DNA from: Pseudomonas sp. MUP55
Lineage (GTDB): Bacteria > Pseudomonadota > Gammaproteobacteria > Pseudomonadales > Pseudomonadaceae
DNA: 64,000 bases
Direction of reading: 5' to 3'
Assembly (NCBI RefSeq): GCF_034043515.1
Contig: NZ_CP138214.1
Coordinates: forward strand, 4,588,001-4,652,000
The position numbers and the translations under genes are program-made. Below the pieces are notes generated by a model. It ran no database searches and had not been told where the DNA came from. It worked only from the letters and a program-made list of their open reading frames with translations. This document shows positions 8,837 through 17,300 of the stretch, one piece after another; position 1 is the first letter of the stretch, and each line of letters begins with the position of its first letter.

Positions 8837-9796
8837 ATGGACAAGGCCCGCGCCGTGGAACATTTTCTCTACTACCTCGCCCACCACCCGGCCCTGAAGG
8901 GATTGAACCGCCCTACCGTGCTGCTGGGCCACACCGAACGCTACGACGCCATCGCCCAGGCAATCACCCAGGGCAGTGCCGCCCGTTTCAATTTCCAGGT
9001 GCAGCGCCTGGACCTGAGCGCCAGCGAATCCCTGGCCCAGGCCATCGAAGCCTGTGACCTGTACCTGTTCCTCTACGATTCCTCCACCCTGCCCAACCCA
9101 CGCGCCGAAGGCCCGGATTTTATCCGCGCGCTGCAGGGCGTGATGGCCGAACACTGGAAAAAGTCGCTGTTGTTCAAGGACTACGGCGATTATTTCTACG
9201 ACACCTTCAGCGTCGAACCGCAGCGCATTGCCGACCTCAACGCCACATTGATCCGGCGCATGTCCGAGGCCAATGTGCTGAGCTTCACCGACAAGCACGG
9301 CTCACGCCTTGAAGCCCCCATGAGCAGCATCAAGAAGTGGACCAATATCAACGGCGTCGGCAACCACGACCTGGCGCCCGGCGAGATCGCCACCCACAGC
9401 GAAGCCATCAACGGGCAAGTGCGATTTGTCGGCACGTTTCTCAGCACCATCCCCTTTGCACGCAAATATGGCGTGCTGGAGTCGCCGCTGGAACTGTGGA
9501 TCGAGAACTCCACCATCTGCAGCGTGGCCAGCGACGTGCCGGGTCTGGCGGATGACTTCAACAAGTACCTCAATGCCAACCCGTCCAACCGCCGCGTGGA
9601 GGAACTGGGGATTGGGACCAATGAAGGCGTGAAGGATCTGTACGCGCGCAATGCCGGCTTTGAAGAGCGTCATTGCGGGCTGCACCTGGGCCTGGGGGGC
9701 GGGCAGAAAGGCAGTCATCACCTGGATCTGATTTTTGCCAGTGGGGTGTTGGCGCTGGATGACAAGCCGGTGTTCGATGGCACGTTTGCTTTTTGA
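8837..9796 (+). CDS. M29/NicX-fold-like metalloenzyme (leucyl aminopeptidase T-related)
   Basis: 319-aa cytoplasmic protein with no signal peptide. The C-terminal third holds the hallmark pattern of COG2309 (aminopeptidase T / M29) proteins: an EELGIGTNEGV block near residue 255, then HCGLHLGLGGGQ and SHHLDLIF, supplying His, His and Asp residues suited to bind a metal. The same fold is used by 2,5-dihydroxypyridine dioxygenase (NicX), so either peptide hydrolysis or a metal-dependent oxidation is possible. The N-terminal 170 residues are not recognisable to me. The ATG at 8837 follows AAGGA with ideal spacing. It lies 73 bp after the 45-aa peptide gene, and a shared transcript is likely. The substrate is unknown; the peptide is the obvious candidate. 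Confidence 0.72.
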   Translation: MDKARAVEHFLYYLAHHPALKGLNRPTVLLGHTERYDAIAQAITQGSAARFNFQVQRLDLSASESLAQAIEACDLYLFLYDSSTLPNPRAEGPDFIRALQGVMAEHWKKSLLFKDYGDYFYDTFSVEPQRIADLNATLIRRMSEANVLSFTDKHGSRLEAPMSSIKKWTNINGVGNHDLAPGEIATHSEAINGQVRFVGTFLSTIPFARKYGVLESPLELWIENSTICSVASDVPGLADDFNKYLNANPSNRRVEELGIGTNEGVKDLYARNAGFEERHCGLHLGLGGGQKGSHHLDLIFASGVLALDDKPVFDGTFAF

Positions 9797-9828
9797 GCCC
9801 CTATTTCGAATCAAATGAGGTTCAAAAT

Positions 9829-9915
9829 GTGGGAGGGGGCTTGCCCCCGATTGCGGTGGATCAGCCAATAAATTTGTAACTGACAGACCGCAATCGGGGG
9901 CAAGCCCCCTCCCAC
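9829..9915. repeat. REPIN copy 2
   Basis: Inverted pair of GTGGGAGGGGGCTTGC-type REP sequences with both arms intact, including the inner CGATTGCGGT / ACCGCAATCG pairing. Confidence 0.9.
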
Positions 9916-9942
9916 AGGTGACTGCATTTCAATTTGAGATCG

Positions 9943-9978
9943 CAAAAAAAACGCCAACCCGAAGATTGGCGTTTTTTG
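9943..9978. terminator. Bidirectional terminator between the metalloenzyme gene and rluB
   Basis: Eight-bp stem AACGCCAA / TTGGCGTT flanked by an A-run on one side and a T-run on the other, so it can serve both converging genes. Confidence 0.88.
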
Positions 9979-9994
9979 TGCAGCGCTTAAAACA

Positions 9995-11206
9995 TCATTG
10001 CGGCTTCTTGCGACCAAACCCAGGACGCTGACCGGAACCGGCCGGCGCGCCACGGCGCTTGCCCGACGGCTCGTCAGCGACCAGTTTCGGGCCAGGGCGC
10101 TTGTTGGCCGCCGGCTTGGCTGGGCGCTTGGTGCTGGCGTTGTCGGCGGGGCGATCCGCTTCACCACGGTTGCTGCGACCACCCGCAGGGGCTGGACGCG
10201 GCGTGCGTGGCGCGCGGTCACCTTCCTGACGCGATGGCGCGGTGGGGCGACGCTCACCTTCGATCTGCGGCTCACGGGAGATGCGACCGCCAGTGGCCGG
10301 TGCATTCAACGCCGGGCGCAGGGTGCGGGCAACACGCTCGGTGCGCGCCACAGGACGCGACGACTTGCGCTGCATACGCTCGAGCTTGTCCTTGCTCTTG
10401 GCGTTCATCTGCGGCATCGCCACCGGCGTCAGGCCGACTTCGGCGCTGAGGATGTCGACTTCGTACTGGCTCATTTCGCGCCAGCGGCCCATCGGCAGGT
10501 CGGAGTTGAGGAACACCGGGCCGAAACGCACGCGCTTGAGGCGGCTGACCACCAGACCCTGGGATTCCCACAGGCGACGCACTTCACGGTTACGGCCTTC
10601 CATCACCACGCAGTGGTACCAGTGGTTGAACCCTTCGCCACCCGGCGCCTGCTTGATGTCGGTGAACTTGGCCGGGCCGTCTTCCAGCACCACGCCAGCC
10701 TTGAGGCGTTCGATCATTTCGTCGTCGACTTCACCGCGTACACGCACGGCGTACTCACGGTCCATCTCGTAGGACGGGTGCATCAGGCGGTTGGCCAATT
10801 CACCGTCGGTGGTGAACATCAGCAAGCCGGTGGTGTTGATGTCGAGGCGACCGATGTTGATCCAGCGGCCTTCTTTTGGCTTGGGCATCTTGTCGAACAC
10901 GGTCGGACGGCCTTCCGGGTCGTCACGGGTGCAGATCTCGCCATCGGGCTTGTTGTACATGATCACGCGGCGCACCGACTCGGCCGCCTCTTCACGCTTG
11001 ATGACCTTGCCATCGATGGTGATAGCGTCATGCAGGTCGACGCGCTGGCCGAGGGTGGCCTCGACGCCGTTGACCTTGATGCGCTTCTGGGTGATCCAGG
11101 CTTCGACGTCGCGGCGCGAGCCCACGCCGATACGCGCCAGCACCTTTTGCAGTTTTTCGCCTGCTGGGCCGATTTCCTGGCTGTCGTTCTGGTCTTTGTC
11201 GTTCAT
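9995..11206 (-). CDS. rluB: 23S rRNA pseudouridine(2605) synthase RluB
   Basis: 403-aa protein. An S4 RNA-binding domain lies at about residues 15-60 (EKLQKVLARIGVGSRRDVEAW), followed by the RsuA/RluB-type catalytic domain with the active-site block GRLDINTTGLLMFTTDGELA, where the Asp is catalytic. From about residue 285 on, the protein ends in a long basic, Arg/Pro/Ala-rich low-complexity tail, usual in Pseudomonas RluB. It isomerises U2605 in the peptidyl transferase region. The ATG at 11206 is preceded by GGGAGGTGC and starts MNDKDQNDSQEIG. RluB is chosen over RluE/RluF by length, tail and the scpB-side location. Confidence 0.93.
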   Translation of the reverse strand: MNDKDQNDSQEIGPAGEKLQKVLARIGVGSRRDVEAWITQKRIKVNGVEATLGQRVDLHDAITIDGKVIKREEAAESVRRVIMYNKPDGEICTRDDPEGRPTVFDKMPKPKEGRWINIGRLDINTTGLLMFTTDGELANRLMHPSYEMDREYAVRVRGEVDDEMIERLKAGVVLEDGPAKFTDIKQAPGGEGFNHWYHCVVMEGRNREVRRLWESQGLVVSRLKRVRFGPVFLNSDLPMGRWREMSQYEVDILSAEVGLTPVAMPQMNAKSKDKLERMQRKSSRPVARTERVARTLRPALNAPATGGRISREPQIEGERRPTAPSRQEGDRAPRTPRPAPAGGRSNRGEADRPADNASTKRPAKPAANKRPGPKLVADEPSGKRRGAPAGSGQRPGFGRKKPQ

Positions 11207-11350
11207 CTTAAGCACCTCCCGGTGGGTCGATTCAGGCGTGGCCTGAAGAATGTTGAAAGCGGGGCCTTGGCCGAAGAGCTCGGCGAAGGGTCGCGAATCA
11301 TACGCGCATGCTGCGCGTTGCGCATCAGAGACTAGTCGATCCAGGCGCAA

Positions 11351-11542
11351 TCATTTGCTTTTCCGCCGACCGGTGGCGCCCAGGGCCAACAGGCGCAACT
11401 CGGCTTCGGCCAGCACCGTGCGTTTGTCGGCCTTGTCGAGCTTCTTCCAGGCGCGGATTTCGCGCTTGCTGCGGCCACAGCCGACGCAGATGTCGTCGCT
11501 GAATTTGCAGATACTGATGCAGGGATCTTTGGTTGAGCTCAT
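11351..11542 (-). CDS. DUF1289 small Cys-rich protein
   Basis: 63-aa protein with four cysteines in the DUF1289 pattern (DPCISICKF...DICVGCGRS), followed by a helical REIRAWKKLDKADKR segment. The cysteines probably bind zinc or an iron-sulphur cluster; the family has no established function. The ATG at 11542 is preceded by GGGAG. The gene lies upstream of rluB in the same direction, about 145 bp apart. Confidence 0.88.
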   Translation of the reverse strand: MSSTKDPCISICKFSDDICVGCGRSKREIRAWKKLDKADKRTVLAEAELRLLALGATGRRKSK

Positions 11543-11570
11543 ATTTTCTCCCAGGCAATAGAGATCAAAT

Positions 11571-11658
11571 GTGGGAGGGGGCTTGCCCCCGATGGCAGTG
11601 GGTCAGTTGATGCATAGGTTGGCTGACACACCGCTATCGGGGGCAAGCCCCCTCCCAC
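11571..11658. repeat. REPIN copy 3
   Basis: Inverted GTGGGAGGGGGCTTGC REP pair with both arms intact, between scpB and the DUF1289 gene. It ends 14 bp from the scpB stop. Confidence 0.9.
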
Positions 11659-11671
11659 ATTTTGATACACG

Positions 11672-12586
11672 TCAGTCTTCGAATTGGCGGCGTTCGTTTT
11701 CGATGGCTTCGGCCAGCGCCCTGGCTTCGTCTTCCTCATCACTCAACGGTGGCTGTTCGAGGGCCGCGACCGCCGCCAGCAGTTTTTGCCGGGCGTCGGC
11801 AACGCCGAGGATGTCTTCTTCGACTGGCGGCTCAACCTCAACGTTCACCTGGGTTTCAGGCTCAGCCGCGCCGTCACGCAGCAAGTCGTCAAAGTCGGTC
11901 TTGATGCCCTGCTCCATATCGTCCAGTTCCAGCAGCAAGGTGTGGAAACTGGTTTCGTCTTTTGGCTCCTCCGGCTCGGCGCTGGCGTCGGCCAGTTCCT
12001 GCAGGCTTGCCGGGACGGGGGCGTCGTCGAAATCCAGAACGGGCTCGGCTTCCATCTCGCGCAGTTCGGCCAGGGGTGGCAAATCGTCGAGGTTTTTCAG
12101 GTTGAAGTGGTCGAGGAACACCTTGGTGGTGGCGAACATTGCCGGTTTGCCGGGCACATCACGGTAGCCGACGATGCGGATCCACTCGCGTTCCAGCAAC
12201 GTCTTGACGATATGGCTGTTGACCGCCACGCCACGCACGTCTTCGATCTCGCCCCGGGTGATCGGCTGGCGATAGGCGATCAACGCCATGGTCTCCAGCA
12301 TCGCCCGTGAATAACGCTGAGGGCGTTCTTCCCACAAGCGCCCCACCCACGGGGAAAATTTCTCGCGGATCTGCAGACGATAACCGGAGGCCACCTCGCG
12401 CAGTTCAAAGGCGCGCCCCTCGCAGGACTTGCGCAGGATCTCCAGCGCCTTCTTGAACACAGGCGGTTCGGGGCGTTCGGCCTCTTCAAAGAGTTCGAAC
12501 AGGCGCTCCAGGGATTGCGGCTTGCCCGAGGCCAGGAGAAAGGCTTCCAGCAAGGGCGCCAGTTCGCGGGGTTCAGTCAGATTCAT
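11672..12586 (-). CDS. scpB: Segregation and condensation protein B
   Basis: 304-aa protein with the two winged-helix domains of ScpB in the first 180 residues (EPRELAPLLEAFLLASGKP..., AMLETMALIAYRQPITRGEI...VNSHIVKTLLEREWI). ScpB pairs with the kleisin ScpA and SMC/MksB-like ATPase in chromosome organisation. The C-terminal 120 residues form an acidic, poorly structured extension common in Pseudomonas ScpB. It follows scpA by 12 bp and is probably co-transcribed with it. Confidence 0.94.
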   Translation of the reverse strand: MNLTEPRELAPLLEAFLLASGKPQSLERLFELFEEAERPEPPVFKKALEILRKSCEGRAFELREVASGYRLQIREKFSPWVGRLWEERPQRYSRAMLETMALIAYRQPITRGEIEDVRGVAVNSHIVKTLLEREWIRIVGYRDVPGKPAMFATTKVFLDHFNLKNLDDLPPLAELREMEAEPVLDFDDAPVPASLQELADASAEPEEPKDETSFHTLLLELDDMEQGIKTDFDDLLRDGAAEPETQVNVEVEPPVEEDILGVADARQKLLAAVAALEQPPLSDEEDEARALAEAIENERRQFED

Positions 12587-12598
12587 CGATTCAGCTCG

Positions 12599-13417
12599 TT
12601 ATTCGGCTCGCGCCCGCACGTGGATAGCCGCAAACGGCTCATTCTGGACCAGCTCAACCAACGACTCCTTGACCAGCTCCAGGATCGCCATGAAGGTCAC
12701 CACCACGCCCAGGCGCCCTTCTTCTGCGGTGAACAGCTCGACAAACGGCACAAAGCCACCGCCCTTGAGACGCTCCAGCACATCGCTCATGCGTTCGCGG
12801 GTGGACAGCGCTTCGCGGCTGACCTGGTGGCTCTCGAACATGTCGCCACGGCGCAATACCTCGGCCATGGACATCAGCAATTCTTCCAGGCTCACGTCGG
12901 GCAGCAGTTTGCGCGCGCGGGCCTCCGGGGCATCCAGCTTGGGCACCACCACATCGCGGCCGACACGGCTCAACCCGTCGATACCTTCGGCGGCGGCCTT
13001 GAAGCGCTCATATTCCTGCAAGCGACGGATCAGCTCGGCGCGCGGGTCGTCTTCTTCGGCCTCAACCGTCTCCGAGCGCGGCAGCAGCATGCGCGACTTG
13101 ATCTCGGCGAGCATGGCAGCCATCACCAGGTATTCGGCGGCCAGTTCCAGGCGCACCGATTGCATCAACTCCACATAGCCCATGTACTGCCGGGTGATTT
13201 CTGCCACGGGTATGTCGAGGATATTGATGTTCTGTTTGCGAATCAGGTACAGCAGCAAGTCCAGCGGGCCTTCGAAGGCTTCAAGGAAGACTTCCAAAGC
13301 GTCCGGCGGGATGTACAGGTCCAGGGGCATTTCCATGACGGCCTGGCCGTAGACCATGGCAAAGGGCAGTTCCTGCTGGGCACCCGCCTGGGGGTCAACG
13401 GTTTCCACGACCGACAT
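12599..13417 (-). CDS. scpA: Segregation and condensation protein A (kleisin)
   Basis: 272-aa kleisin subunit of the SMC-ScpAB condensin. The N-terminal part carries the family block FEGPLDLLLYLIRKQNINIL followed by DIPVAEITRQYMGY, and the C-terminal winged-helix region binds the SMC head. The start ATG directly abuts the stop of the yciO-like gene (TGA then ATG), and scpB follows 12 bp later, so yciO-scpA-scpB form one operon. Confidence 0.95.
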   Translation of the reverse strand: MSVVETVDPQAGAQQELPFAMVYGQAVMEMPLDLYIPPDALEVFLEAFEGPLDLLLYLIRKQNINILDIPVAEITRQYMGYVELMQSVRLELAAEYLVMAAMLAEIKSRMLLPRSETVEAEEDDPRAELIRRLQEYERFKAAAEGIDGLSRVGRDVVVPKLDAPEARARKLLPDVSLEELLMSMAEVLRRGDMFESHQVSREALSTRERMSDVLERLKGGGFVPFVELFTAEEGRLGVVVTFMAILELVKESLVELVQNEPFAAIHVRARAE

Positions 13418-14047
13418 TCAGGCCTCGACCATGAACGGAGTCGGGTCGCCGCAGCCCACGCGCACCACTTCCGGCTCGCCATCGGCCAGGTTGATCACGG
13501 TAGAGGCTTTGTTGCCGCCATAGCCGCCGTCGATGATCAAGTCGACGTGCTTTTCCAGCAGGCGGCGCATCTCGTAAGGGTCATACAGCGGTTCGGTCTC
13601 GCCGGGCAGGATCAACGACACGCTCATCAACGGCTCGCCCAGTTCAGCCAGCAACGCCAGGGCAATCGGGTGTTCCGGCACCCGCAGGCCGATGGTGCGC
13701 TTTTTCGGGTGCAGCAACAGGCGCGGCACTTCGCGGGTGGCGTTGAGAATGAAGGTGTACGGCCCCGGCGTGTGCGCCTTGAGCAAGCGGAAGGTGCCGG
13801 TGTCGACCTTGGCAAACAGCCCGAGCTGGGACAAGTCGCTGCAGATCAGCGCAAAGTTGTGCTTGTCGTCCAGTTGGCGCAGGCGTCTTACCCGCTCGAC
13901 CGCGCCCTTGTCGCCGATCTGGCAACCGATGGCGTAGGACGAATCAGTTGGATAGATCACCACGCCGCCGGCGCGAATGATCTCCACGGCCTGTTTGATC
14001 AGGCGCGCCTGGGGGTTTTCCGGATGAATCTGGAAGAATTGACTCAC
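13418..14047 (-). CDS. yciO: YciO family protein (TsaC/Sua5-like)
   Basis: 209-aa YrdC/Sua5-domain protein closest to E. coli YciO, whose start SQFFYIHPDNPQ matches SQFFQIHPENPQ here. The threonylcarbamoyl-AMP fold is seen in GGVVIYPTDSSYAIGC, and in HNFALICSDLSQLGLF and TPGPYTFILNATREVPR. The true TsaC/Sua5 enzymes make the t6A37 tRNA precursor; YciO is a paralogue with weak or different activity. The start is a GTG at 14047 chosen from the E. coli alignment, with an AGGTAG ribosome-binding site; an ATG 13 codons upstream is possible. It lies 13 bp after the PHP gene and abuts scpA. Confidence 0.88.
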   Translation of the reverse strand: MSQFFQIHPENPQARLIKQAVEIIRAGGVVIYPTDSSYAIGCQIGDKGAVERVRRLRQLDDKHNFALICSDLSQLGLFAKVDTGTFRLLKAHTPGPYTFILNATREVPRLLLHPKKRTIGLRVPEHPIALALLAELGEPLMSVSLILPGETEPLYDPYEMRRLLEKHVDLIIDGGYGGNKASTVINLADGEPEVVRVGCGDPTPFMVEA

Positions 14048-14060
14048 GTGTTCTACCTGT

Positions 14061-14924
14061 TCAGACGGTGGCAATAATGGGGTCATGCTTGAATCGCCCC
14101 CACAACAGCGGCAGGTCTTGCGGGACCTGGCGATACTCGCCGATCTCGGACCAGCCGCCTGGGCCATGAAAATCACTGCCGGCACTGACCAGCAGACCAA
14201 ATTCGCGGGCAAGGATCGCCAGGCTGCCGACCTGTTCGGCGGGCTGATGCCCGTTGACCACTTCGATCGCGTGGCCGCCCGCTCCAATATAGTCGCTGAT
14301 CAGCTTGCGGCGCTTGCTGCGGGTGAAATCGTAATGCCAGGGATGCGCCAGGCTGACCCAGGCCCCGGCGGCCCGCAACGTCGCGACGGTGTCCCCCAGG
14401 GTCGGCCAATGTTGCTTCACATCGCCCAACTTGCCCGCGCCCAACCATTTGCGGAAGGCTTCGGCGCGGTCCTTGACGAAACCTTCGCGCACCATCCAGT
14501 CGGCAAAATGCGGACGGGCCGGTGCATTGCCGCTGTCACCCAGCGCCTGCTGGATAGCCCGCGCGCCCTCGAGGGCGCCAGGCATGCCTTTAAGGCCGAG
14601 CTTGCGGCTTATTTCTTCGGACCGCAGCCAGCGCCCATCGTGCAATTGGGCGATGGCGGCCACCAAGGAGGGGGCGTTCTGCTCGAAACCGTAGCCGAGC
14701 ACATGAATGGTGGCGCCGCCCCAGGTGCAGGACAATTCCACGCCGTTGACCAACTGCATACCCAACGCATGGGCCGCCGTGCGGGCCTCATCGAGGCCTT
14801 CGAGGGTGTCGTGGTCGGTCAGCGACAGGACTCGCACGCCTTTTTCAAACGCACGCGCAACCAGTACCGCGGGCGCCAGGGCGCCGTCGGAGGCCGTGCT
14901 GTGGCAGTGCAAATCAACATTCAC
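14061..14924 (-). CDS. rnm: PHP-domain phosphatase/exonuclease (YciV, RNase AM type)
   Basis: 287-aa PHP-superfamily metal-dependent phosphoesterase. The trinuclear metal motifs are visible: DLHCHSTASDGAL at the N-terminus, LTDHDT near residue 37, GVELSC, and in the C-terminal half LAHPWHYDF and SAGSDFHGPG. E. coli YciV hydrolyses 3',5'-nucleoside bisphosphates and trims 5' ends of rRNAs. The start is taken as the GTG at 14924, which puts DLHCH close to the N-terminus as in homologues; an ATG at 14966 would add 14 residues. It is divergent from yciB and leads the yciO-scpA-scpB set. Confidence 0.87.
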   Translation of the reverse strand: MNVDLHCHSTASDGALAPAVLVARAFEKGVRVLSLTDHDTLEGLDEARTAAHALGMQLVNGVELSCTWGGATIHVLGYGFEQNAPSLVAAIAQLHDGRWLRSEEISRKLGLKGMPGALEGARAIQQALGDSGNAPARPHFADWMVREGFVKDRAEAFRKWLGAGKLGDVKQHWPTLGDTVATLRAAGAWVSLAHPWHYDFTRSKRRKLISDYIGAGGHAIEVVNGHQPAEQVGSLAILAREFGLLVSAGSDFHGPGGWSEIGEYRQVPQDLPLLWGRFKHDPIIATV

Positions 14925-15011
14925 GGGGGTGTGTAACCTCAAGTCAGCTGGCGCTATCGCAACCAAGGATGTTTGTTATTATGCCGCCACATCCAGCTTC
15001 TGGCTCTTACT

Positions 15012-15608
15012 GTGAAACAATTCATCGACTTCATCCCGCTGTTGCTGTTTTTCATCGTTACCAAACTCGACCCCAGGGTCATCGATATCGCCGGTCACCC
15101 ACTGTCGTTCGGAGGCATCTACAGCGCCACCGCCGTACTGATCGTCAGCTCCATCGTGGTCTACGGCGCCATCTTCATCTCCCAGCGCAAGTTGGAAAAA
15201 AGCCAATGGCTGACCCTCGTCGCCTGCCTGGTGTTCGGTGGCCTGACCCTGGCCTTCCACAGCGAAACCTTCCTCAAATGGAAAGCCCCGGTGGTCAACT
15301 GGCTGTTCGCCCTGGTCTTCATCGGCAGCCACTTCATTGGTGATCGCCTGCTGATCAAGCGGATCATGGGCCACGCGCTGACCTTGCCGGAGCCCATCTG
15401 GCTGCGCCTGAACGTGGCCTGGATCGTGTTTTTCATCTTCTGCGGTGCGGCCAACCTGTTCGTGGCCTTCACCTTTCAGGAATACTGGGTCGACTTCAAG
15501 GTGTTCGGCAGCCTGGCCATGACTTTGTTGTTCCTGGTCGGCCAAGGTATCTACCTGTCGCGCCACCTGCATGACACTGCCGCTACCACGCCGAAAACCG
15601 AGGACTGA
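15012..15608 (+). CDS. yciB: Inner-membrane septation protein YciB
   Basis: 198-aa protein with about five to six membrane segments and the typical start [15 protein letters not shown] followed by DPR. YciB (IspZ/septation protein A) is an inner-membrane protein that affects cell envelope synthesis and division. The start is a GTG at 15012; the family N-terminus begins exactly there. The stop is followed 1 base later by yciI, so the two are co-transcribed. Confidence 0.93.
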   Translation: MKQFIDFIPLLLFFIVTKLDPRVIDIAGHPLSFGGIYSATAVLIVSSIVVYGAIFISQRKLEKSQWLTLVACLVFGGLTLAFHSETFLKWKAPVVNWLFALVFIGSHFIGDRLLIKRIMGHALTLPEPIWLRLNVAWIVFFIFCGAANLFVAFTFQEYWVDFKVFGSLAMTLLFLVGQGIYLSRHLHDTAATTPKTED

Positions 15609-15609
15609 C

Positions 15610-15909
15610 ATGCTCTACGCCATCATTGCCACCGACGTCGCCCACTCGCTGGAAAAACGCCTGAGCGTGCGCCCCGCCCACGTCGAGCGCCTCAAGCAGC
15701 TGCAAACCGAAGGCCGCATCGTCCTGGCCGGCCCGCACCCGGCCGTCGACAGCAACGAGCCGGGCGAAGCGGGTTTCACCGGCAGCCTGATCGTTGCCGA
15801 GTTCGCCTCCCTGGCCGATGCACAGGCGTGGGCCAAGGCTGATCCGTATGTGGCGGCGGGCGTCTACGCGGATGTCGTGGTCAAGCCGTTCAAGCAAGTC
15901 CTGCCTTGA
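15610..15909 (+). CDS. yciI: YciI family protein
   Basis: 99-aa protein with the ferredoxin-like YCII domain. The conserved His ([20 protein letters not shown]) and the DP motif ([20 protein letters not shown]) are present, matching the dehydrochlorinase-like active-site His-Asp pair of the family. The physiological substrate is unknown. It starts one base after the yciB stop. Confidence 0.93.
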   Translation: MLYAIIATDVAHSLEKRLSVRPAHVERLKQLQTEGRIVLAGPHPAVDSNEPGEAGFTGSLIVAEFASLADAQAWAKADPYVAAGVYADVVVKPFKQVLP

Positions 15910-15916
15910 GTCCGGT

Positions 15917-15943
15917 CGCGGCGAACCAAAACGGTTCGGCGCG
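15917..15943 (+). terminator. Weak hairpin downstream of yciI
   Basis: Imperfect 11-bp stem (CGCGGCGAACC against GGTTCGGCGCG, one mismatch) with an AAAAC loop, eight bases after the yciI stop. There is no T-run, so terminator function is uncertain. Confidence 0.4.
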
Positions 15944-16015
15944 ATCCCAATGGCTCATTATTCCCGGTAACCTGCCGACAACGTTCTGAATATTCGTGTG
16001 GAATCAGGAGTTCCG

Positions 16016-16423
16016 ATGCGCTTACGTCAGTTGTGTCTGTTGGCCGTGTTAACGATCGGGGCGACCGCCCACGCTGAAGAGACCTCCAATGGCGGCAGCT
16101 CCACGCCGCTGTCCTTGAGTGCCGGCAGCCAGATCACCGAATTGCAGCAACGCTTGAAAGAAAGCGAAGGGCTGCGCGAAGAACTGAGCAAGCAGCTGCA
16201 AAGCGCGCAAGCTACCCGCGAAAGCGCGCAACTGAGTCGCTTGCGTCAGGAGAACCAACGCCTGGCCCAGCAACTCAAAGAGACACAAGACGGCGCGTTG
16301 ACCCGATGGCTGACCGAGCAGCAGCAATGGTTTGTCACCGGCGCGGCCGTCGCACTGATCGCCTTGCTGTGCGGCATCTTCGCCAGCGGGGGGCACCGTC
16401 GTCGTCGACAATGGCTAAATTGA
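16016..16423 (+). CDS. Coiled-coil periplasmic protein with C-terminal membrane anchor
   Basis: 135-aa protein. Residues 1-21 form a signal peptide (LCLLAVLTIGATAHA then EE), residues about 40-95 a coiled coil (ITELQQRLKESEGLREEL...), and WFVTGAAVALIALLCGIFAS is a C-terminal membrane helix followed by HRRRRQW. This resembles the coiled-coil and anchor half of the TIGR04211 'SH3 and anchor' proteins without the SH3 domain. Homologues are sometimes mislabelled as translation initiation factor 2. An AGGAG site precedes the ATG. It lies 7 bp before cpxR, so an envelope-stress role is plausible but inferred. Confidence 0.82.
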   Translation: MRLRQLCLLAVLTIGATAHAEETSNGGSSTPLSLSAGSQITELQQRLKESEGLREELSKQLQSAQATRESAQLSRLRQENQRLAQQLKETQDGALTRWLTEQQQWFVTGAAVALIALLCGIFASGGHRRRRQWLN

Positions 16424-16430
16424 GTGAGTC

Positions 16431-17108
16431 ATGAGCGAGCTGTTACTGATAGATGATGACCAGGAGCTCTGTGAGCTGCTGACCAGTTGGCTGAGCCAGG
16501 AAGGTTTCCAGGTGCGCGCCTGCCACGACGGTTCCAGCGCCCGCAAGGCCCTGGCCGAAGCCGCTCCGGCGGCGGTGGTGCTTGACGTGATGCTGCCCGA
16601 CGGCAGCGGCCTGGAGTTGCTCAAGCAATTGCGCAACGACCACCCGGAACTGCCGGTGTTGATGCTGTCGGCCCGCGGCGAACCGCTGGACCGCATCCTC
16701 GGCCTGGAACTGGGCGCCGACGATTACCTGGCCAAGCCCTGCGATCCGCGCGAACTCACCGCGCGCTTGCGTGCGGTGCTGCGCCGCAGCCATCCGGCAG
16801 CCGTGTCGAGCCAGATGGAGCTGGGGGACCTGTGCTTCAGCCCGGTGCGCGGCGTGGTCAGCATCGACGAACAGGAGTTCACCCTCACCGTCTCCGAAAG
16901 CCGCCTGCTCGAAGCCTTGCTGCGCCAGCCCGGCGAACCGCTGGATAAGCAGGAACTGGCGCAGATCGCCCTGGGCCGCAAGTTGACCCTGTACGATCGC
17001 AGCCTGGACATGCACGTGAGCAACCTGCGCAAGAAGATCGGCCCCCACCCGGACGGCCGTCCACGGATCGTGGCGCTGCGCAGCCGCGGTTACTATTACA
17101 GTCTTTGA
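16431..17108 (+). CDS. cpxR: CpxR-like envelope stress response regulator
   Basis: 225-aa OmpR-family response regulator. The receiver domain has acidic residues 8-10, the phospho-acceptor Asp52 (VVLDVMLPDG) and Lys102 (DDYLAKP). The C-terminal winged helix contains SESRLLEALLRQPGEPLDKQ and DRSLDMHVSNLRKKIG, matching E. coli CpxR (RAIDMHISNLRRKL) in my memory. The next two genes are a Spy/CpxP-like protein and a CpxA-like kinase, which supports the assignment. CpxR controls genes answering to misfolded envelope proteins and antibiotic or metal stress. Confidence 0.9.
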   Translation: MSELLLIDDDQELCELLTSWLSQEGFQVRACHDGSSARKALAEAAPAAVVLDVMLPDGSGLELLKQLRNDHPELPVLMLSARGEPLDRILGLELGADDYLAKPCDPRELTARLRAVLRRSHPAAVSSQMELGDLCFSPVRGVVSIDEQEFTLTVSESRLLEALLRQPGEPLDKQELAQIALGRKLTLYDRSLDMHVSNLRKKIGPHPDGRPRIVALRSRGYYYSL

Positions 17109-17109
17109 A

Positions 17110-17194
17110 GCAGCTTCAAGTGGCAAGCTACAAGCGGCAAGTTAGAAGCTATTGACGTGCAGCTTGCAGCTTGCAGCTTACCACTTGAAGCTGC
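17110..17194. repeat. 85-bp imperfect palindrome with 14-bp perfect ends
   Basis: GCAGCTTCAAGTGG at the left end and its exact complement CCACTTGAAGCTGC at the right end; the interior is full of AAGCT/CAAGC and GCTTGCAGCTT units that also pair. It starts one base after the cpxR stop. It looks like a member of another Pseudomonas palindromic repeat class and could act as an mRNA 3' structure. Confidence 0.8.
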
Positions 17195-17300
17195 CGCCCT
17201 CCCCCTTACCAAATCTTTACCCTCCCCTGACGGCGGCTGACCTTGATCTGAGTAACCTACTCACATCCGGACTCACCGGAATAGAGACAGGAGAATCACC

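Noticed and set aside
12515..14077. A 520-codon plus-strand frame opposite scpA and yciO.
   Set aside because: Gln/His-rich shadow of two well-conserved minus-strand genes.
16016..16423. Annotation as translation initiation factor 2.
   Set aside because: There is no GTPase domain; the protein is a signal peptide, coiled coil and membrane anchor.
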